Assembly (NCBI RefSeq): GCF_017948265.1
Contig: NZ_CP072852.1
Coordinates: forward strand, 124,001-188,000
Length of the DNA: 64,000 bases
DNA from: Rhodoferax sp. PAMC 29310
GTDB lineage: Bacteria > Pseudomonadota > Gammaproteobacteria > Burkholderiales > Burkholderiaceae_C
Direction of reading: 5' to 3'
A program made the translations under genes and the position numbers. A model generated the notes under the pieces. That model saw only the letters and a list, made by a program, of their open reading frames with translations, was not told the origin of the DNA and searched no databases. Each line of letters starts with the position of its first letter. The first letter of the stretch is position 1. Positions 1 through 8,066 of this stretch are shown piece by piece.

Positions 1-95
1 CATTACCGATATTGGAACCTCGGTATCTTTATGCTATCTAAAAAATAGCAATCTATCCTGCTCCAGTCAGCGTTGGCTAGAGGAAAAGCCGTCAT

Positions 96-278
96 TCAAT
101 AGAAGTTGCGGCTGCGAAGCGCCATGCGGGCACGGTGTTCGCCATTTTTGATCATGGCATCCAAAACCACGCGGCCTACGCGTACCAACCAGTTTTGTGA
201 ACCGACAGATGCCTTGCCTGCCGAATACGTCGGCATCGCGATGGCGGGGTTAAGAGTGGAGGCGTTTGATGTGTTCAT
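96..278 (-). CDS. small hypothetical protein, 60 aa
   Basis: A 60-residue frame starts at ATG 278 with an AGGA ribosome-binding site about 9 bases upstream. The C-terminal half is basic and hydrophobic (VLDAMIKNGEHRARMALRSR), like many short stress-related proteins of Burkholderiales, but I do not recognise the family. The start is followed upstream by two identical palindromic sites (311-364), which supports a real, regulated gene. No signal peptide or membrane segment is evident. The function is unknown. The opposite-strand frame over the same stretch (106-366) lacks a good ribosome-binding site and reads through the operator-like sites, so I prefer the minus-strand gene. Confidence 0.5.
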   Translation of the reverse strand: MNTSNASTLNPAIAMPTYSAGKASVGSQNWLVRVGRVVLDAMIKNGEHRARMALRSRNFY

Positions 279-310
279 GATGAGTCCTGCTAAGAATGGG
301 TTTAAATATA

Positions 311-364
311 AGGGTTTACCCTTGTATTGTAAGAGTGTGGAGAGTTTTTTACAGGGTTTACCCT
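311..364. promoter_or_regulatory. twin AGGGTTTACCCT sites, 42 bp apart
   Basis: The 12-mer agggtttaccct occurs at 311-322 and again, identically, at 353-364. Each has palindromic arms AGGGT/ACCCT around a TT centre. The start-to-start distance of 42 bp is four helical turns, so two dimers would bind one face of the DNA. The sites lie 33 to 86 bases upstream of the ATG of the 60-aa gene on the minus strand. I infer an operator or activator site. The regulator is not identified. Confidence 0.5.
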
Positions 365-615
365 AATATCCGCTTATAAGGCAGGGTCCTTCCGCCCACA
401 GGGCAGGGGGCTGAACACCGTCATCCTCGGTACGCCCGATGTAAGAAGGGCAAGTAGCAGGCCGACCCAGACCCATGGCACTGATGACCTCCAACACTGG
501 CACGCCCTGTCGCGCCACCCTTTCTCGCCCCGACCCCTGTTCAAACTCTGACCAAACCACTTCGGCTCAGTGGCCGTTGGCGCCAGTCTGTTTTTTGCCA
601 GCGGGGTCCTTGCGG

Positions 616-1212
616 GTGACAACGCAGACCCGGATACCAGCCAGTGCGCTCTCGACTGGACTGAACCCAGGCCAGCGCCAGGACATCGCCGACTTGTTGC
701 CCTTTCTGGCCTGTGGTGAAGAGTCCGCTGCGCACGTGTTTGGGCACTCGCTCCAGTCCGCCGTGCCGGCCAGCTTTTGGCCTACCCTGAGCCAGATTGC
801 GCAAGATGAACATCGCCATGCTGAATTGCTCTCGGGCTTGCGAGACGAGTTGCCCCGCCCAAACGCCGGCATTTCCCTGACCCGGTTGATTGTCTTTTTC
901 AAACGTCTTGAAACGCCGGACCCCGCCGAGCATCTGGCGCGCGTGGCCGCCCTGGACTTGGCCGTTTGCCGTTTGTTGCAGCCCCTGCTGCGTCACGGAG
1001 CGGCCATCAGCCGCGCGCCCGCGCTGCATGCGGCACTCAGTCAGCTTCGGGCAGATGAGGCAGGGCACGTTCGACTGGCTCGTCGCTTGGCAGGTGAGTT
1101 GGGCTATGAGTCAGAAAATCAGGGGCAGCTCAACCGAACCCTGAGCGACCGACTGAACTCCCTGTTGGCCCCGGTGGCTCCGGCCTTGGCCCGTCTGGGG
1201 GCCGTGGCATGA
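616..1212 (+). CDS. ferritin-like diiron-type protein
   Basis: The protein has two ExxH motifs in helical context, DEHRH near residue 60 and DEAGH near residue 150. A conserved-looking Glu precedes the first (CGEES). This is the four-helix ferritin-like arrangement used by diiron oxygenases, rubrerythrin-like proteins and storage proteins. The open frame extends up to 475, but GTG 616 follows a G-rich GCGGGG site and gives a compact protein of about 198 residues; the extra 47 residues look non-coding. The stop overlaps the start of the KAS III-like gene (ATGA), so the genes are translationally coupled. With a KAS III-like enzyme and an ABC exporter next to it, a role in making or modifying an exported fatty-acyl or polyketide-like compound is plausible. 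That role is inference; no substrate can be named. Confidence 0.6.
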   Translation: MTTQTRIPASALSTGLNPGQRQDIADLLPFLACGEESAAHVFGHSLQSAVPASFWPTLSQIAQDEHRHAELLSGLRDELPRPNAGISLTRLIVFFKRLETPDPAEHLARVAALDLAVCRLLQPLLRHGAAISRAPALHAALSQLRADEAGHVRLARRLAGELGYESENQGQLNRTLSDRLNSLLAPVAPALARLGAVA

Positions 1213-2924
1213 CGCCTGGTCGCCTGCAATTGGCTCAGGGCCGGCGCCGCTTGCTGGGTTGGGGCGCGTCTTACCCCGGCCCGGCCGTCACCACCGAGGC
1301 CCTGGCGGCGCGGGTGGCAGAGCGGTTTGACCTGCGCACCCAGCGCCATGCCCGTCTGCTGGGCCCACGGCTGGGGGTGAAAACCCGTCATTTGAGCCGC
1401 GATTTTTCTGCAGCTGTTGAAGCCCCGCGCCCCGGAGCGCGCAACCCCGAACTGGCCGCCCAGGCTGTGCAGCAAGCGCAAATGCGCGCGGGTTTGGCGC
1501 CTGATGCATTGGGCTACCTCATCAGCCACACCAGCACGCCGGCCACCTTGTTGCCGGGCGGGTCGGCAGAAATCTCCCGCTTGGTGGGGCATCAGGGGGC
1601 GCATATGGAGTTGCGCCAGGCCTGCACCGGCTTTGCCAACGCCTTGCAAATCGCCTTTGCCATGACTGCCGCTCCGGGCAGCGCACCCGTGGCGCTGGTG
1701 GGTGCCGAGACTGGCTCGGTGTTCTTTGACCCCCACAGCCTCAGTAGGGATGCCGCGCAATGGGTCAACTTTTTGCAAATGGGCGATGGCGCCGCCGCCG
1801 TCATCATTGGCCCGGACGACGCCCAGCCCGGCCCCTACCTGCACGCCGCCTACTTTGGGCAATGCCAAAACCCGCCCGCGCCGGGTCTGACTTTGCGCGT
1901 GGGCGGCTCGGACGCCCCCAACGCACCCGGCGGTGCCGTGCAGTTTGAACATGATTACGACAGTGTTGCCCGCCATGGGTTGGCCTTGCTGGACAACGGC
2001 CGGGCGGCGTTGGCCCAAGCCGGCTGGTCCGTTGAAGATGCTGACCTCATCGTGCCGCACCAGGCCAGTGGGGCCGTCGCCCCTTGGCTGGCGGAGCAGT
2101 GGCAGCTAGACCCAGAGCGCGTGTGCGCCCATGCGGCGGCGGTGGGCAATCTGGGCAGCGCCAGCATCTGGGCCGCGTTGGACGATGTAATGGCCCACCC
2201 GCCGGTGCGCCCCGGCCCCGTGCTTTTTCTGGGGGCCGAGGCCACGCAATACAGCTACGGGGGGGGGGGGGTGCACTTGAGCGAGCCTAAGGCCAGCGTT
2301 TTCCTGCAAAACCTGGTCTGCAAAGTGCCTGGGCGTACGCTTTTGCAGGGGTTGAACCTGCGCCTGCAGTCCGGTCAACTCTATTTGCTGTACGGCGCCA
2401 ATGGGGCGGGGAAGTCCACCTTGTTCAAATTGCTGGCCGGCCTGCTGGACGGACAGGCTGGTCTGAGTGTTTCAGACCAGGGCGAGGTGTTGGCCAGGCC
2501 CCTGCTCGGGCGGCGCGGTTCAGAGCGCGCCTTGTTGGGCTACATGCCTCAACAAGGCGGCCTGTATGAAGAGCTGACCGTGGTGGACAACCTGCGTTTT
2601 CGCGCTGACGTGCTGTGCCTGCCCCGTCCCACCGAGCGACTCCAGGTACAAGCCACTGCACATGGGCTGCAACCGGTGTGGACCCAAACCGTGGGCCAGT
2701 TGTCAGGCGGTTGGCGACAACGCGTGGCCTTTGCGGCGGCGGTGCTGGCCGGCCCGCGCCTGCTCTTGCTTGACGAGCCCACTGCAGGGGTCGTGGAGGC
2801 CAAGGCCCAGCTCTGGAGCCGAATTCGCGCGCTGTGCAACAGCGGTGCATGTGTGTTCGTCAGCAGCCACGACACCGAAGACGCCGCCCAGTGTGAGCAC
2901 CTGATTGCGCTGTCGCAGGGGTAA
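1209..2924 (+). CDS. KAS III-like thiolase fused to ABC ATPase domain
   Basis: Residues 1-350 are a 3-oxoacyl-ACP synthase III-type thiolase with a complete Cys-His-Asn triad: C139 in LRQACTGFAN, H284 in IVPHQASGA and N314 in AVGNLGSAS. Residues from about 361 are an ABC ATPase: Walker A GANGAGKST (396-404), signature LSGGW (498-502) and Walker B LLLLDEP (518-524). The two are joined in frame by a run of 13 G (2259-2271). One G more, or two fewer, would end the thiolase shortly after (stop at 2290) and leave the ATPase to start at GTG 2271 with the G-run as ribosome-binding site. I therefore think two separate, overlapping genes were the ancestral state. The ATPase ends early at TAA 2922; its tail continues in the same frame to 3029. 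Length exceeds either family alone. Confidence 0.7.
   Translation: MTPGRLQLAQGRRRLLGWGASYPGPAVTTEALAARVAERFDLRTQRHARLLGPRLGVKTRHLSRDFSAAVEAPRPGARNPELAAQAVQQAQMRAGLAPDALGYLISHTSTPATLLPGGSAEISRLVGHQGAHMELRQACTGFANALQIAFAMTAAPGSAPVALVGAETGSVFFDPHSLSRDAAQWVNFLQMGDGAAAVIIGPDDAQPGPYLHAAYFGQCQNPPAPGLTLRVGGSDAPNAPGGAVQFEHDYDSVARHGLALLDNGRAALAQAGWSVEDADLIVPHQASGAVAPWLAEQWQLDPERVCAHAAAVGNLGSASIWAALDDVMAHPPVRPGPVLFLGAEATQYSYGGGGVHLSEPKASVFLQNLVCKVPGRTLLQGLNLRLQSGQLYLLYGANGAGKSTLFKLLAGLLDGQAGLSVSDQGEVLARPLLGRRGSERALLGYMPQQGGLYEELTVVDNLRFRADVLCLPRPTERLQVQATAHGLQPVWTQTVGQLSGGWRQRVAFAAAVLAGPRLLLLDEPTAGVVEAKAQLWSRIRALCNSGACVFVSSHDTEDAAQCEHLIALSQG
2259..2271 (+). repeat. 13-G homopolymer tract
   Basis: Thirteen consecutive G residues sit exactly at the junction of the thiolase and ABC ATPase frames. 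Tract length decides whether the two are fused (13), or whether the thiolase terminates (12 gives a stop within two codons; 11 or 14 gives a stop at 2290). Such tracts are prone to slippage in replication, transcription or sequencing. Confidence 0.9.
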
Positions 2925-3029
2925 ATTTTCTACCGGGGCACGCCTGAGGCCTTGGCCCATGAGCACGGCGCTGGTGACTTGGTGACGGGTTTGCGTGCGT
3001 TGCTGCGCGTGGGGCAGGGCGTGTTGTGA
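2925..3029 (+). pseudogene. C-terminal tail of ABC ATPase beyond an in-frame TAA
   Basis: Directly after TAA 2922-2924 the same frame continues with IFYRGTPEALAHEHG, a normal ABC ATPase tail, and ends at TGA 3027-3029. That stop overlaps the GTG start (3026) of the permease in the usual GTGA coupling. The TAA is therefore a nonsense codon inside the gene and not its true end. The lost part is about 35 residues after the Walker B, D-loop and H-loop regions, so the shortened ATPase might still fold. Confidence 0.65.
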
Positions 3030-4210
3030 GTGCTCTATTGGCACGCGCCTGGCGCATGACAGCAGCCGTGGCCCGCAAAGAGTGGCTACAACTTCGGCAC
3101 GACCGGCTCACATTGGCCTTGTTGATGGGCGTGCCGCTGGCGCAAATCCTCCTGTTTGGATTCGCCATCTCTCTTGCGCCGCGACACATGCCGGCCGCCT
3201 GGGTGGCCACACCAGCGCTCAACAGCGCAAGCGCTGACGCCGCGCTGGACACTTCCCTCACCCAAGCGATGCTGGCTCAACTGCGCCAAGGCGAGGCACT
3301 GCAGTTGTCAGATGCAGCACTGGACGCGGCCACCGCCCACGCCCGCCTTCTAGCCGGCGAGTTGCGTTTGCTGGTGCACTGGCCCAGTAAACCCTCGCAC
3401 TACGTGTTGCGGGGCCAACCGGTGCCACTGCAACTGGAGGTTGATCTCTCTGACCCCCATGCCCAGGCTTTGGTAGCGCAAATAGGCGATGGTCTGGCGC
3501 ACCAATTGACCCAACAGCTGACCCAATTGGCGACTCCGCAGGGTGCGCCTGCGGTGGCGCTGCAAGTCCAGGGGGTGCCCCTGAGTCTGCAAATACAAGG
3601 GCGCTACCGTTTGCCTGCCGACTCGGGTGCCTACCTCGTCCCCGCCCTCAGCGGTGTCATTTTGACATTGACGCTCACCCTCATGGCGGCCTTGTGTGTG
3701 GTGCATGAACAAGAGCGCGGCACCTGGGATGCCTTGCGCACCACACCACTGAATGCCGGGCACATCGTGTTGGGAAAGCTATTGCCCTATGCCGGTTTTG
3801 GGTTTGCTCAATACACCTTGCTGCAGGCGCTGGCGTGGTGCCTGTTTGATACGCCGTGGGCCAGTCCGACTTTATGGGTGCTGGCCACGGCCTTCATGCT
3901 GGGTCAGTTGGGCTTGGGTTTGTGCGTGTCGCTGCTGGCCAGAACCCAATTGCAGGCGGTGCAGCTGGGGGTTTTCTTCTACCTGCCCAGCATATTGTTG
4001 TCCGGTTTCATGTTTCCGTTTCACGGGATGCCCGCTTAGGCGCGGGCCGCGGGCGAAGCCCTGCCATTGACCCACTTCTTGCGTGCCATGCGCATCGAGC
4101 TGTTTCGCGGGGCTGAATCGGCTCAAGTGCTCAGCCTTGGCTGGCCCATCTTGTTCTTCACGGCCATGGTGTTGGCGCTGGCCTTGTTGGGCTACCGGCG
4201 CCGGGTTTAG
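3026..4210 (+). pseudogene. ABC-2 type permease with in-frame TAG
   Basis: The frame starts at GTG 3026 and encodes an N-terminal membrane segment, a large extracytoplasmic domain, and a block of membrane helices from about residue 205 (SGVILTLTLTLMAALCV). This is the layout of ABC-2/YhhJ-type export permeases. TAG 4037-4039 interrupts it after FPFHGMPA. The same frame continues with ARAAGEALPLTHFLR and a last membrane helix to TAG 4208-4210. In this family the position after GMPA is normally Trp, so TGG to TAG is the likely change. Without read-through the last helix is lost. It is the partner of the ATPase upstream. Confidence 0.75.
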
Positions 4211-4238
4211 GGGCGTCTGGTTGGCGCAGCGGTCAGGG

Positions 4239-4625
4239 TCAGAAAAGGCCGTGGCAGGCCATCATTACCACGCCTATGGCCGCAATGTAGGCCGCCTCAA
4301 TCGTCACGGCGGCGTTGCTTTTTTCGGCGTACTTGCCGTTGCTGAAGATGTGCAGCACCAGCATGGCAAAAACCAGCACCACCGTCAGAAAATGGCCCTG
4401 CGCAGCCGCAATGCCTACCACCCACGAGAGCAGCAAGGTGCCCAGCGCCTGCGTCACCATGGCCACTGCGGGCATTTGGCCTGCGCCCTGCAATTCCACT
4501 CCCACCCCAGCAGCCCAGGGAACGCCGAACAACTTGGGGCTGTACCAAAGCCACCCCATTAAAAAGGACAGCACAAAGCCCGCGATCACGCCAACCCAGC
4601 TGACCCCTTGGGTGAGTTCATTCAT
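4239..4625 (-). CDS. DUF1761 family membrane protein
   Basis: The 128-residue protein has four hydrophobic segments and the family-typical N-terminus with a first helix ending GWLWYSPKLFG. This matches the DUF1761 family of small inner-membrane proteins of unknown function. The start ATG 4625 has a GGAG-type site 10 bases upstream. It lies tail-to-tail with the broken permease and downstream of the glutathione transferase on the same strand, 46 bases away, so co-transcription with gst is possible. Confidence 0.7.
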   Translation of the reverse strand: MNELTQGVSWVGVIAGFVLSFLMGWLWYSPKLFGVPWAAGVGVELQGAGQMPAVAMVTQALGTLLLSWVVGIAAAQGHFLTVVLVFAMLVLHIFSNGKYAEKSNAAVTIEAAYIAAIGVVMMACHGLF

Positions 4626-4670
4626 GGCTGTGGTTCTCCAAGCAGCGACGTGGTCGCGGGCGCACCTGAC

Positions 4671-5291
4671 TCAGGCAGCAAACTGGGCGTAGTAATGGGC
4701 CACGGCGGGCGAATCGGCCACGCGGTGCTGATGGGCGCTCAGCAGCGGGGCGGATTTGGCGACCAAATCAGTGGGAATATGGTCCAGCTGGCCAGAACTC
4801 AAACCGCGCACAAAGTTAAACACCTTCAAATCGGCAATTGTCAAGCGGCCATCGGCAAAGTATTGGCCGCCATGCGCCTTCAATTGCGCCTCCAGCCAGC
4901 CCAGGTACTTGGGCAGCGGGCCATTGACCAGCGCGGTGCGGGCGTCTTTGAGCGCATCGCCCGCCAAGCCAAAGGTGGTGCCCAGCTTCACGTTCACTTC
5001 TTCCAGCCCGTCCATCACCTCGTCGCACAGCAGCGCCTGAAACGCATCGGTGGGGTACAGGCCCGCCAACTTGCCCGCGTAGCGTGTGATGGCGTCGCTT
5101 TGTGTCACCTGCACGCCGTCCACATGCAGCACTGGCACCTGGCTCAGCGGCGTGGTTTTGCGCACCTCGGCAAACTCGGCAAAGCCAAAGCGCTTGTCCT
5201 CAAACGCAATACCGCCTATGTGCAGCGCCAAGCGAACGGGTTCGCCCCGGCCACCGTGAACGTCAAAATAAGTGAGTGTGAGTTGGGTCAT
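4671..5291 (-). CDS. glutathione S-transferase family protein
   Basis: About 206 residues with a thioredoxin-fold N-terminus (LTYFDVHGGRGEPVRLAL) and the SQVPVL and QSDAI glutathione-binding motifs near residues 50 and 65, followed by the all-helical C-terminal domain. The early Tyr in TYFD is the expected catalytic residue for the sigma/alpha/mu-like group. The frame extends to 5330, but ATG 5291 is preceded by GGAG at the right distance, so I use it. It conjugates glutathione to electrophiles or acts as an isomerase; the substrate is unknown. Confidence 0.85.
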   Translation of the reverse strand: MTQLTLTYFDVHGGRGEPVRLALHIGGIAFEDKRFGFAEFAEVRKTTPLSQVPVLHVDGVQVTQSDAITRYAGKLAGLYPTDAFQALLCDEVMDGLEEVNVKLGTTFGLAGDALKDARTALVNGPLPKYLGWLEAQLKAHGGQYFADGRLTIADLKVFNFVRGLSSGQLDHIPTDLVAKSAPLLSAHQHRVADSPAVAHYYAQFAA

Positions 5292-5460
5292 TGAGGGCTC
5301 CAGATGATGAGGTGCGACAGGGGTGAGCATGTGGGGCGGATTCTAGGCGGCGTGGCATTTCGCAGCTTTTTCGTGACGATAGTTCTTTGGGTTTTTTGAT
5401 GAAATAGCCCGTTTGCCCGATAATTTAAGGCGAAAATAGCTATCATTAATATAGCAATTC

Positions 5461-6306
5461 CTAACGCAGTTCCGCCACCATTGGCAGCCGCGACTTGCAC
5501 TTTGGGTAACCGCTACAACCCCAAAAACGATGGCCGCCCTTGGCTGGTGTGCGCTCGACCATCTTGGTGCCGCAACTGGCGCAGGTGGGGCGCCAGTAGT
5601 CACCCTCATAGGCCACATTCAGCAAGGCTTTTTGCTGCTCAGGGCTGCGTTTGGCAATCAGCGCCAACAGGCCACGACCGTCCAGCGCATTGATGCCGTT
5701 GGCTTTGGCAAAGGCAGCTGCGTCCGTGGTGTAGCTTGAGGTGGTGGCGTAGGTTCCGCGGGTGAGCTTGTGGGAGGCCATCACGCCAAAGAACTCCCGC
5801 AGTTCCTTCACCCCCACCGCCTTGCCCTGCCAGTGCTTGCACTGCACCACGGCCACCGGGCCTTCGGCGTTGCGGCTGTGCAGCCAAATGTCCACGCCAC
5901 CATCGGCACCGTGTGATTGCGACTTGGTTTCAAATCCCGCCTGGCCAAACAGCGTTTCGCACACCGCCTCAAACCGGCGCCATTCAATGGCTGCGAACAC
6001 TGCCGGGCTCCAACAGGTTTCGACTTGCCGAGGCTGAAGCGTGCCCATCTCAGGGTCGCGCCGCTCGGTCGCCATGTCATTTTTGATTTTTCGCGAAACC
6101 TTGCGCCCGGCCGGCCGGGGCGTGGGTGGGGGAAGCGTATCGGTTTGCGCGGTGTTGGGCTGGTAAAAGTGATGAAAACCCAAAAGCACCAGCCCAATCA
6201 ACAACAACATCCAACCCAAGGGGCGAAGGGCATGAGCAAGCGACGCAAGCACCAGAAATTTTCCTACGAACAGGGCAGCACGAGCGCCCCCACGCCCAGG
6301 GCACAA
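5461..6306 (-). CDS. Mrr-type restriction endonuclease-like protein with zinc finger
   Basis: Order of parts: a hydrophobic N-terminal helix (LGWMLLLIGLVLLGF), a linker, an Mrr_cat nuclease domain with the catalytic pattern GGVDIWL...VVQCKHW (D-QxK), and a C-terminal four-cysteine finger (CASCGTK...CSGYPKC) of the topoisomerase I type. Membrane-anchored Mrr-like proteins of this layout are common in betaproteobacteria; their targets are poorly defined. The real start may lie upstream: ATG 6377 has a strong GGGGGAAA site and begins MARHKTNKRKERGLG, then a hydrophobic run, but that frame stops near 6264 and only a frameshift around 6280-6300 would join it to this one. So the N-terminus is uncertain or broken. 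Confidence 0.7.
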   Translation of the reverse strand: MCPGRGGARAALFVGKFLVLASLAHALRPLGWMLLLIGLVLLGFHHFYQPNTAQTDTLPPPTPRPAGRKVSRKIKNDMATERRDPEMGTLQPRQVETCWSPAVFAAIEWRRFEAVCETLFGQAGFETKSQSHGADGGVDIWLHSRNAEGPVAVVQCKHWQGKAVGVKELREFFGVMASHKLTRGTYATTSSYTTDAAAFAKANGINALDGRGLLALIAKRSPEQQKALLNVAYEGDYWRPTCASCGTKMVERTPAKGGHRFWGCSGYPKCKSRLPMVAELR

Positions 6307-6444
6307 AGCCCAAGCCCCTTCTCCTTCATGGAGCCGAGTCCCCGCTCTTTGCGCTTGTTGGTCTTGTGCCTGGCCATTTGCTTTTCCCCCTGATGCAGTT
6401 GCCCACTATGGATGTGGTTTGCGCCGCAGTTTAGCGGCAAGAGA

Positions 6445-6490
6445 AATTGGCCTCCAGCCTTTATTAAATATTCGGGAGTAGCTATCAAAA
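6445..6490. repeat. dispersed Comamonadaceae-type repeat, copy 1
   Basis: Reads aattggcctccagcc, then ttattaaatattcgggagtagctatcaaaat in two adjoining blocks. The same two blocks recur at 28331, 33599, 51686, 54326 and 55630. It lies between the Mrr-like gene and the cold-shock gene. Confidence 0.7.
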
Positions 6491-6593
6491 TGGAAGCAAA
6501 TTCACAGCGAAGAGCGCCCCTAGAATCTCTCCATAGATTCAAAACAGCACGGTGCGCCCGCCAATCGAGGCATCAGTGAAACGGGAGTGATCT

Positions 6594-7235
6594 ATGGAAG
6601 CCAAGCGCTATGCGGGCAAACTCAGCAAGTGGAACAGCGAGCGGGGCTTTGGCTTCATCTTGTCTGACGACAGCGGGCAAGACCTGTTTGTTCACATCTC
6701 GGCATTCCCGCGCGACAGCAATATTCCGGTGGACGGGGAGTCACTTACCTTTGAGGTCGAAGCAGACGGTGCGAATAAAAAGCGGGCGGTACGGGTGCAA
6801 CGGGGTGGCTTGGGGCAGCGCAGCCGGCCTCGGGGCTACCAACCGATGCCCGCGCACCTGAGCCGGAGCCCGGCGCGGCAAGGCTTTGGTAGCCGCGTCA
6901 TCGTCATCCTGCTTTTGGCGGGTTTGGGCATGTACGGCTACAAGCACTATGAAGCGCGGGCCAGCCAATTGCGGGCTGCGTCCATGCAGTCAGTCAATGA
7001 GGAGTCGCCTGCTGCCATTGGGGTGACGAACCCGGTGGCACCGCCCCCAACACCTGCCAGGCCTCTCATCAGCGCCACGCCCCAGGCTTCTGCTGGTTTT
7101 CGGTGCGATGGCCGAAACATGTGCAGCCAAATGAACTCCTGCCAAGAGGCCACGCTTTTCCTCAAAAATTGCCCCAGCATGAAGATGGACGGCAACAACG
7201 ACGGCGTGCCTTGTGAGAAGCAGTGGTGCAACTGA
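6594..7235 (+). CDS. cold-shock domain protein with excalibur domain
   Basis: Residues 5-68 are a cold-shock domain with RNP motifs (GFGFI and DLFVHIS). A basic linker, one membrane helix near residues 99-116 (VIVILLLAGLGMYGY) and a proline-rich stretch follow. The last 40 residues are an excalibur-type calcium-binding motif (CDGRNMCSQMNSCQEA and MDGNNDGVPCE). The combination places a nucleic-acid-binding domain in the cytoplasm and a small Cys-rich Ca-binding domain outside. Proteins of this mixed type are known in proteobacteria, but their role is not. Single gene, with its own ribosome-binding site (GGGAG) before ATG 6594. Confidence 0.85.
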   Translation: MEAKRYAGKLSKWNSERGFGFILSDDSGQDLFVHISAFPRDSNIPVDGESLTFEVEADGANKKRAVRVQRGGLGQRSRPRGYQPMPAHLSRSPARQGFGSRVIVILLLAGLGMYGYKHYEARASQLRAASMQSVNEESPAAIGVTNPVAPPPTPARPLISATPQASAGFRCDGRNMCSQMNSCQEATLFLKNCPSMKMDGNNDGVPCEKQWCN

Positions 7236-7274
7236 GCATTTAGGTCGCCCGCCAGCACAGATCAGACCAAGCCG

Positions 7275-8066
7275 CTACCCCTCAGTATTGTCTGGCCGGT
7301 TGTCCGCACTTTGACCCCGGTCCAGCAGCCGTCCCAGCATGTCCATAGGCAGCGGCAAGATCACGGTGGTTGCCCGGTCACCGGCCACCTGGGTCATGGT
7401 CTGCAGGTAGCGCAGTTGCATCGCTTCAGGCTGGCGCGCCAGCATTTGCGCGGCTTCCAGCAGGGCCACGGCGGCCTGCTTTTCGCCCTCTGCGTGGATC
7501 ACCTTGGCGCGCCGCTCGCGCTCGGCTTCGGCCTGGCGGGCAATGGCCCGCACCATGGTTTCGTTCAGATCGATGTGCTTGATCTCGACATTGGTCACCT
7601 TGATGCCCCAGGCGTCGGTTTGGGAGTCGAGAATTTGCTGCACGTCCAGGTTGAGGCGTTCGCGCTCGGCCAGCATTTCGTCCAGCTCATGCTTGCCCAG
7701 CACCACCCGCAGCGTGGTTTGTGCCAACTGGCTGGTGGCCATCAGAAAATTTTCGACCTGAATGATGGCCTTCTCGGGGTCAATCACGCGAAAGAAGATC
7801 ACGGCGTTGACTTTGACGGACACGTTGTCGCGCGAGATCACGTCCTGCGGCTCCACATCCATGGTGACCACGCGCAGGTCCACCCGCACCATCTGTTGCA
7901 GGCCCGGAATGACGATCACCAGCCCAGGGCCTTTGACCTTCCAAAATCGCCCCAGCTGAAACACCACGCCTCGCTGGTATTCGCGCAATATGCGGAACGA
8001 CGACGCCAGCAGCAATAGCGCCAGCGGCACTAGTATGGTGCCCAGCCCCAGGTTGAAATCAAACAT
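7275..8066 (-). CDS. slipin (SPFH/Band 7) membrane protein
   Basis: 263 residues: an N-terminal hydrophobic hairpin, then a Band 7 domain typical of slipins ([39 protein letters not shown]), then a charged coiled-coil ([17 protein letters not shown]). It forms oligomeric membrane microdomains. The start overlaps the end of the NfeD gene by 8 bases, the usual stomatin-operon arrangement, and the two are expected to form a membrane quality-control pair. Confidence 0.9.
   Translation of the reverse strand: MFDFNLGLGTILVPLALLLLASSFRILREYQRGVVFQLGRFWKVKGPGLVIVIPGLQQMVRVDLRVVTMDVEPQDVISRDNVSVKVNAVIFFRVIDPEKAIIQVENFLMATSQLAQTTLRVVLGKHELDEMLAERERLNLDVQQILDSQTDAWGIKVTNVEIKHIDLNETMVRAIARQAEAERERRAKVIHAEGEKQAAVALLEAAQMLARQPEAMQLRYLQTMTQVAGDRATTVILPLPMDMLGRLLDRGQSADNRPDNTEG

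Noticed and set aside
363..622. Minus-strand frames of 65 and 82 residues before the ferritin-like gene
   Set aside because: No ribosome-binding sites, no recognisable domain, and they overlap each other and the start region of a better-supported gene.
541..1068. 175-residue minus-strand frame opposite the ferritin-like gene
   Set aside because: It is the antisense of the ExxH-bearing frame; composition is Gln/Gly/Arg-rich as expected for a shadow frame.
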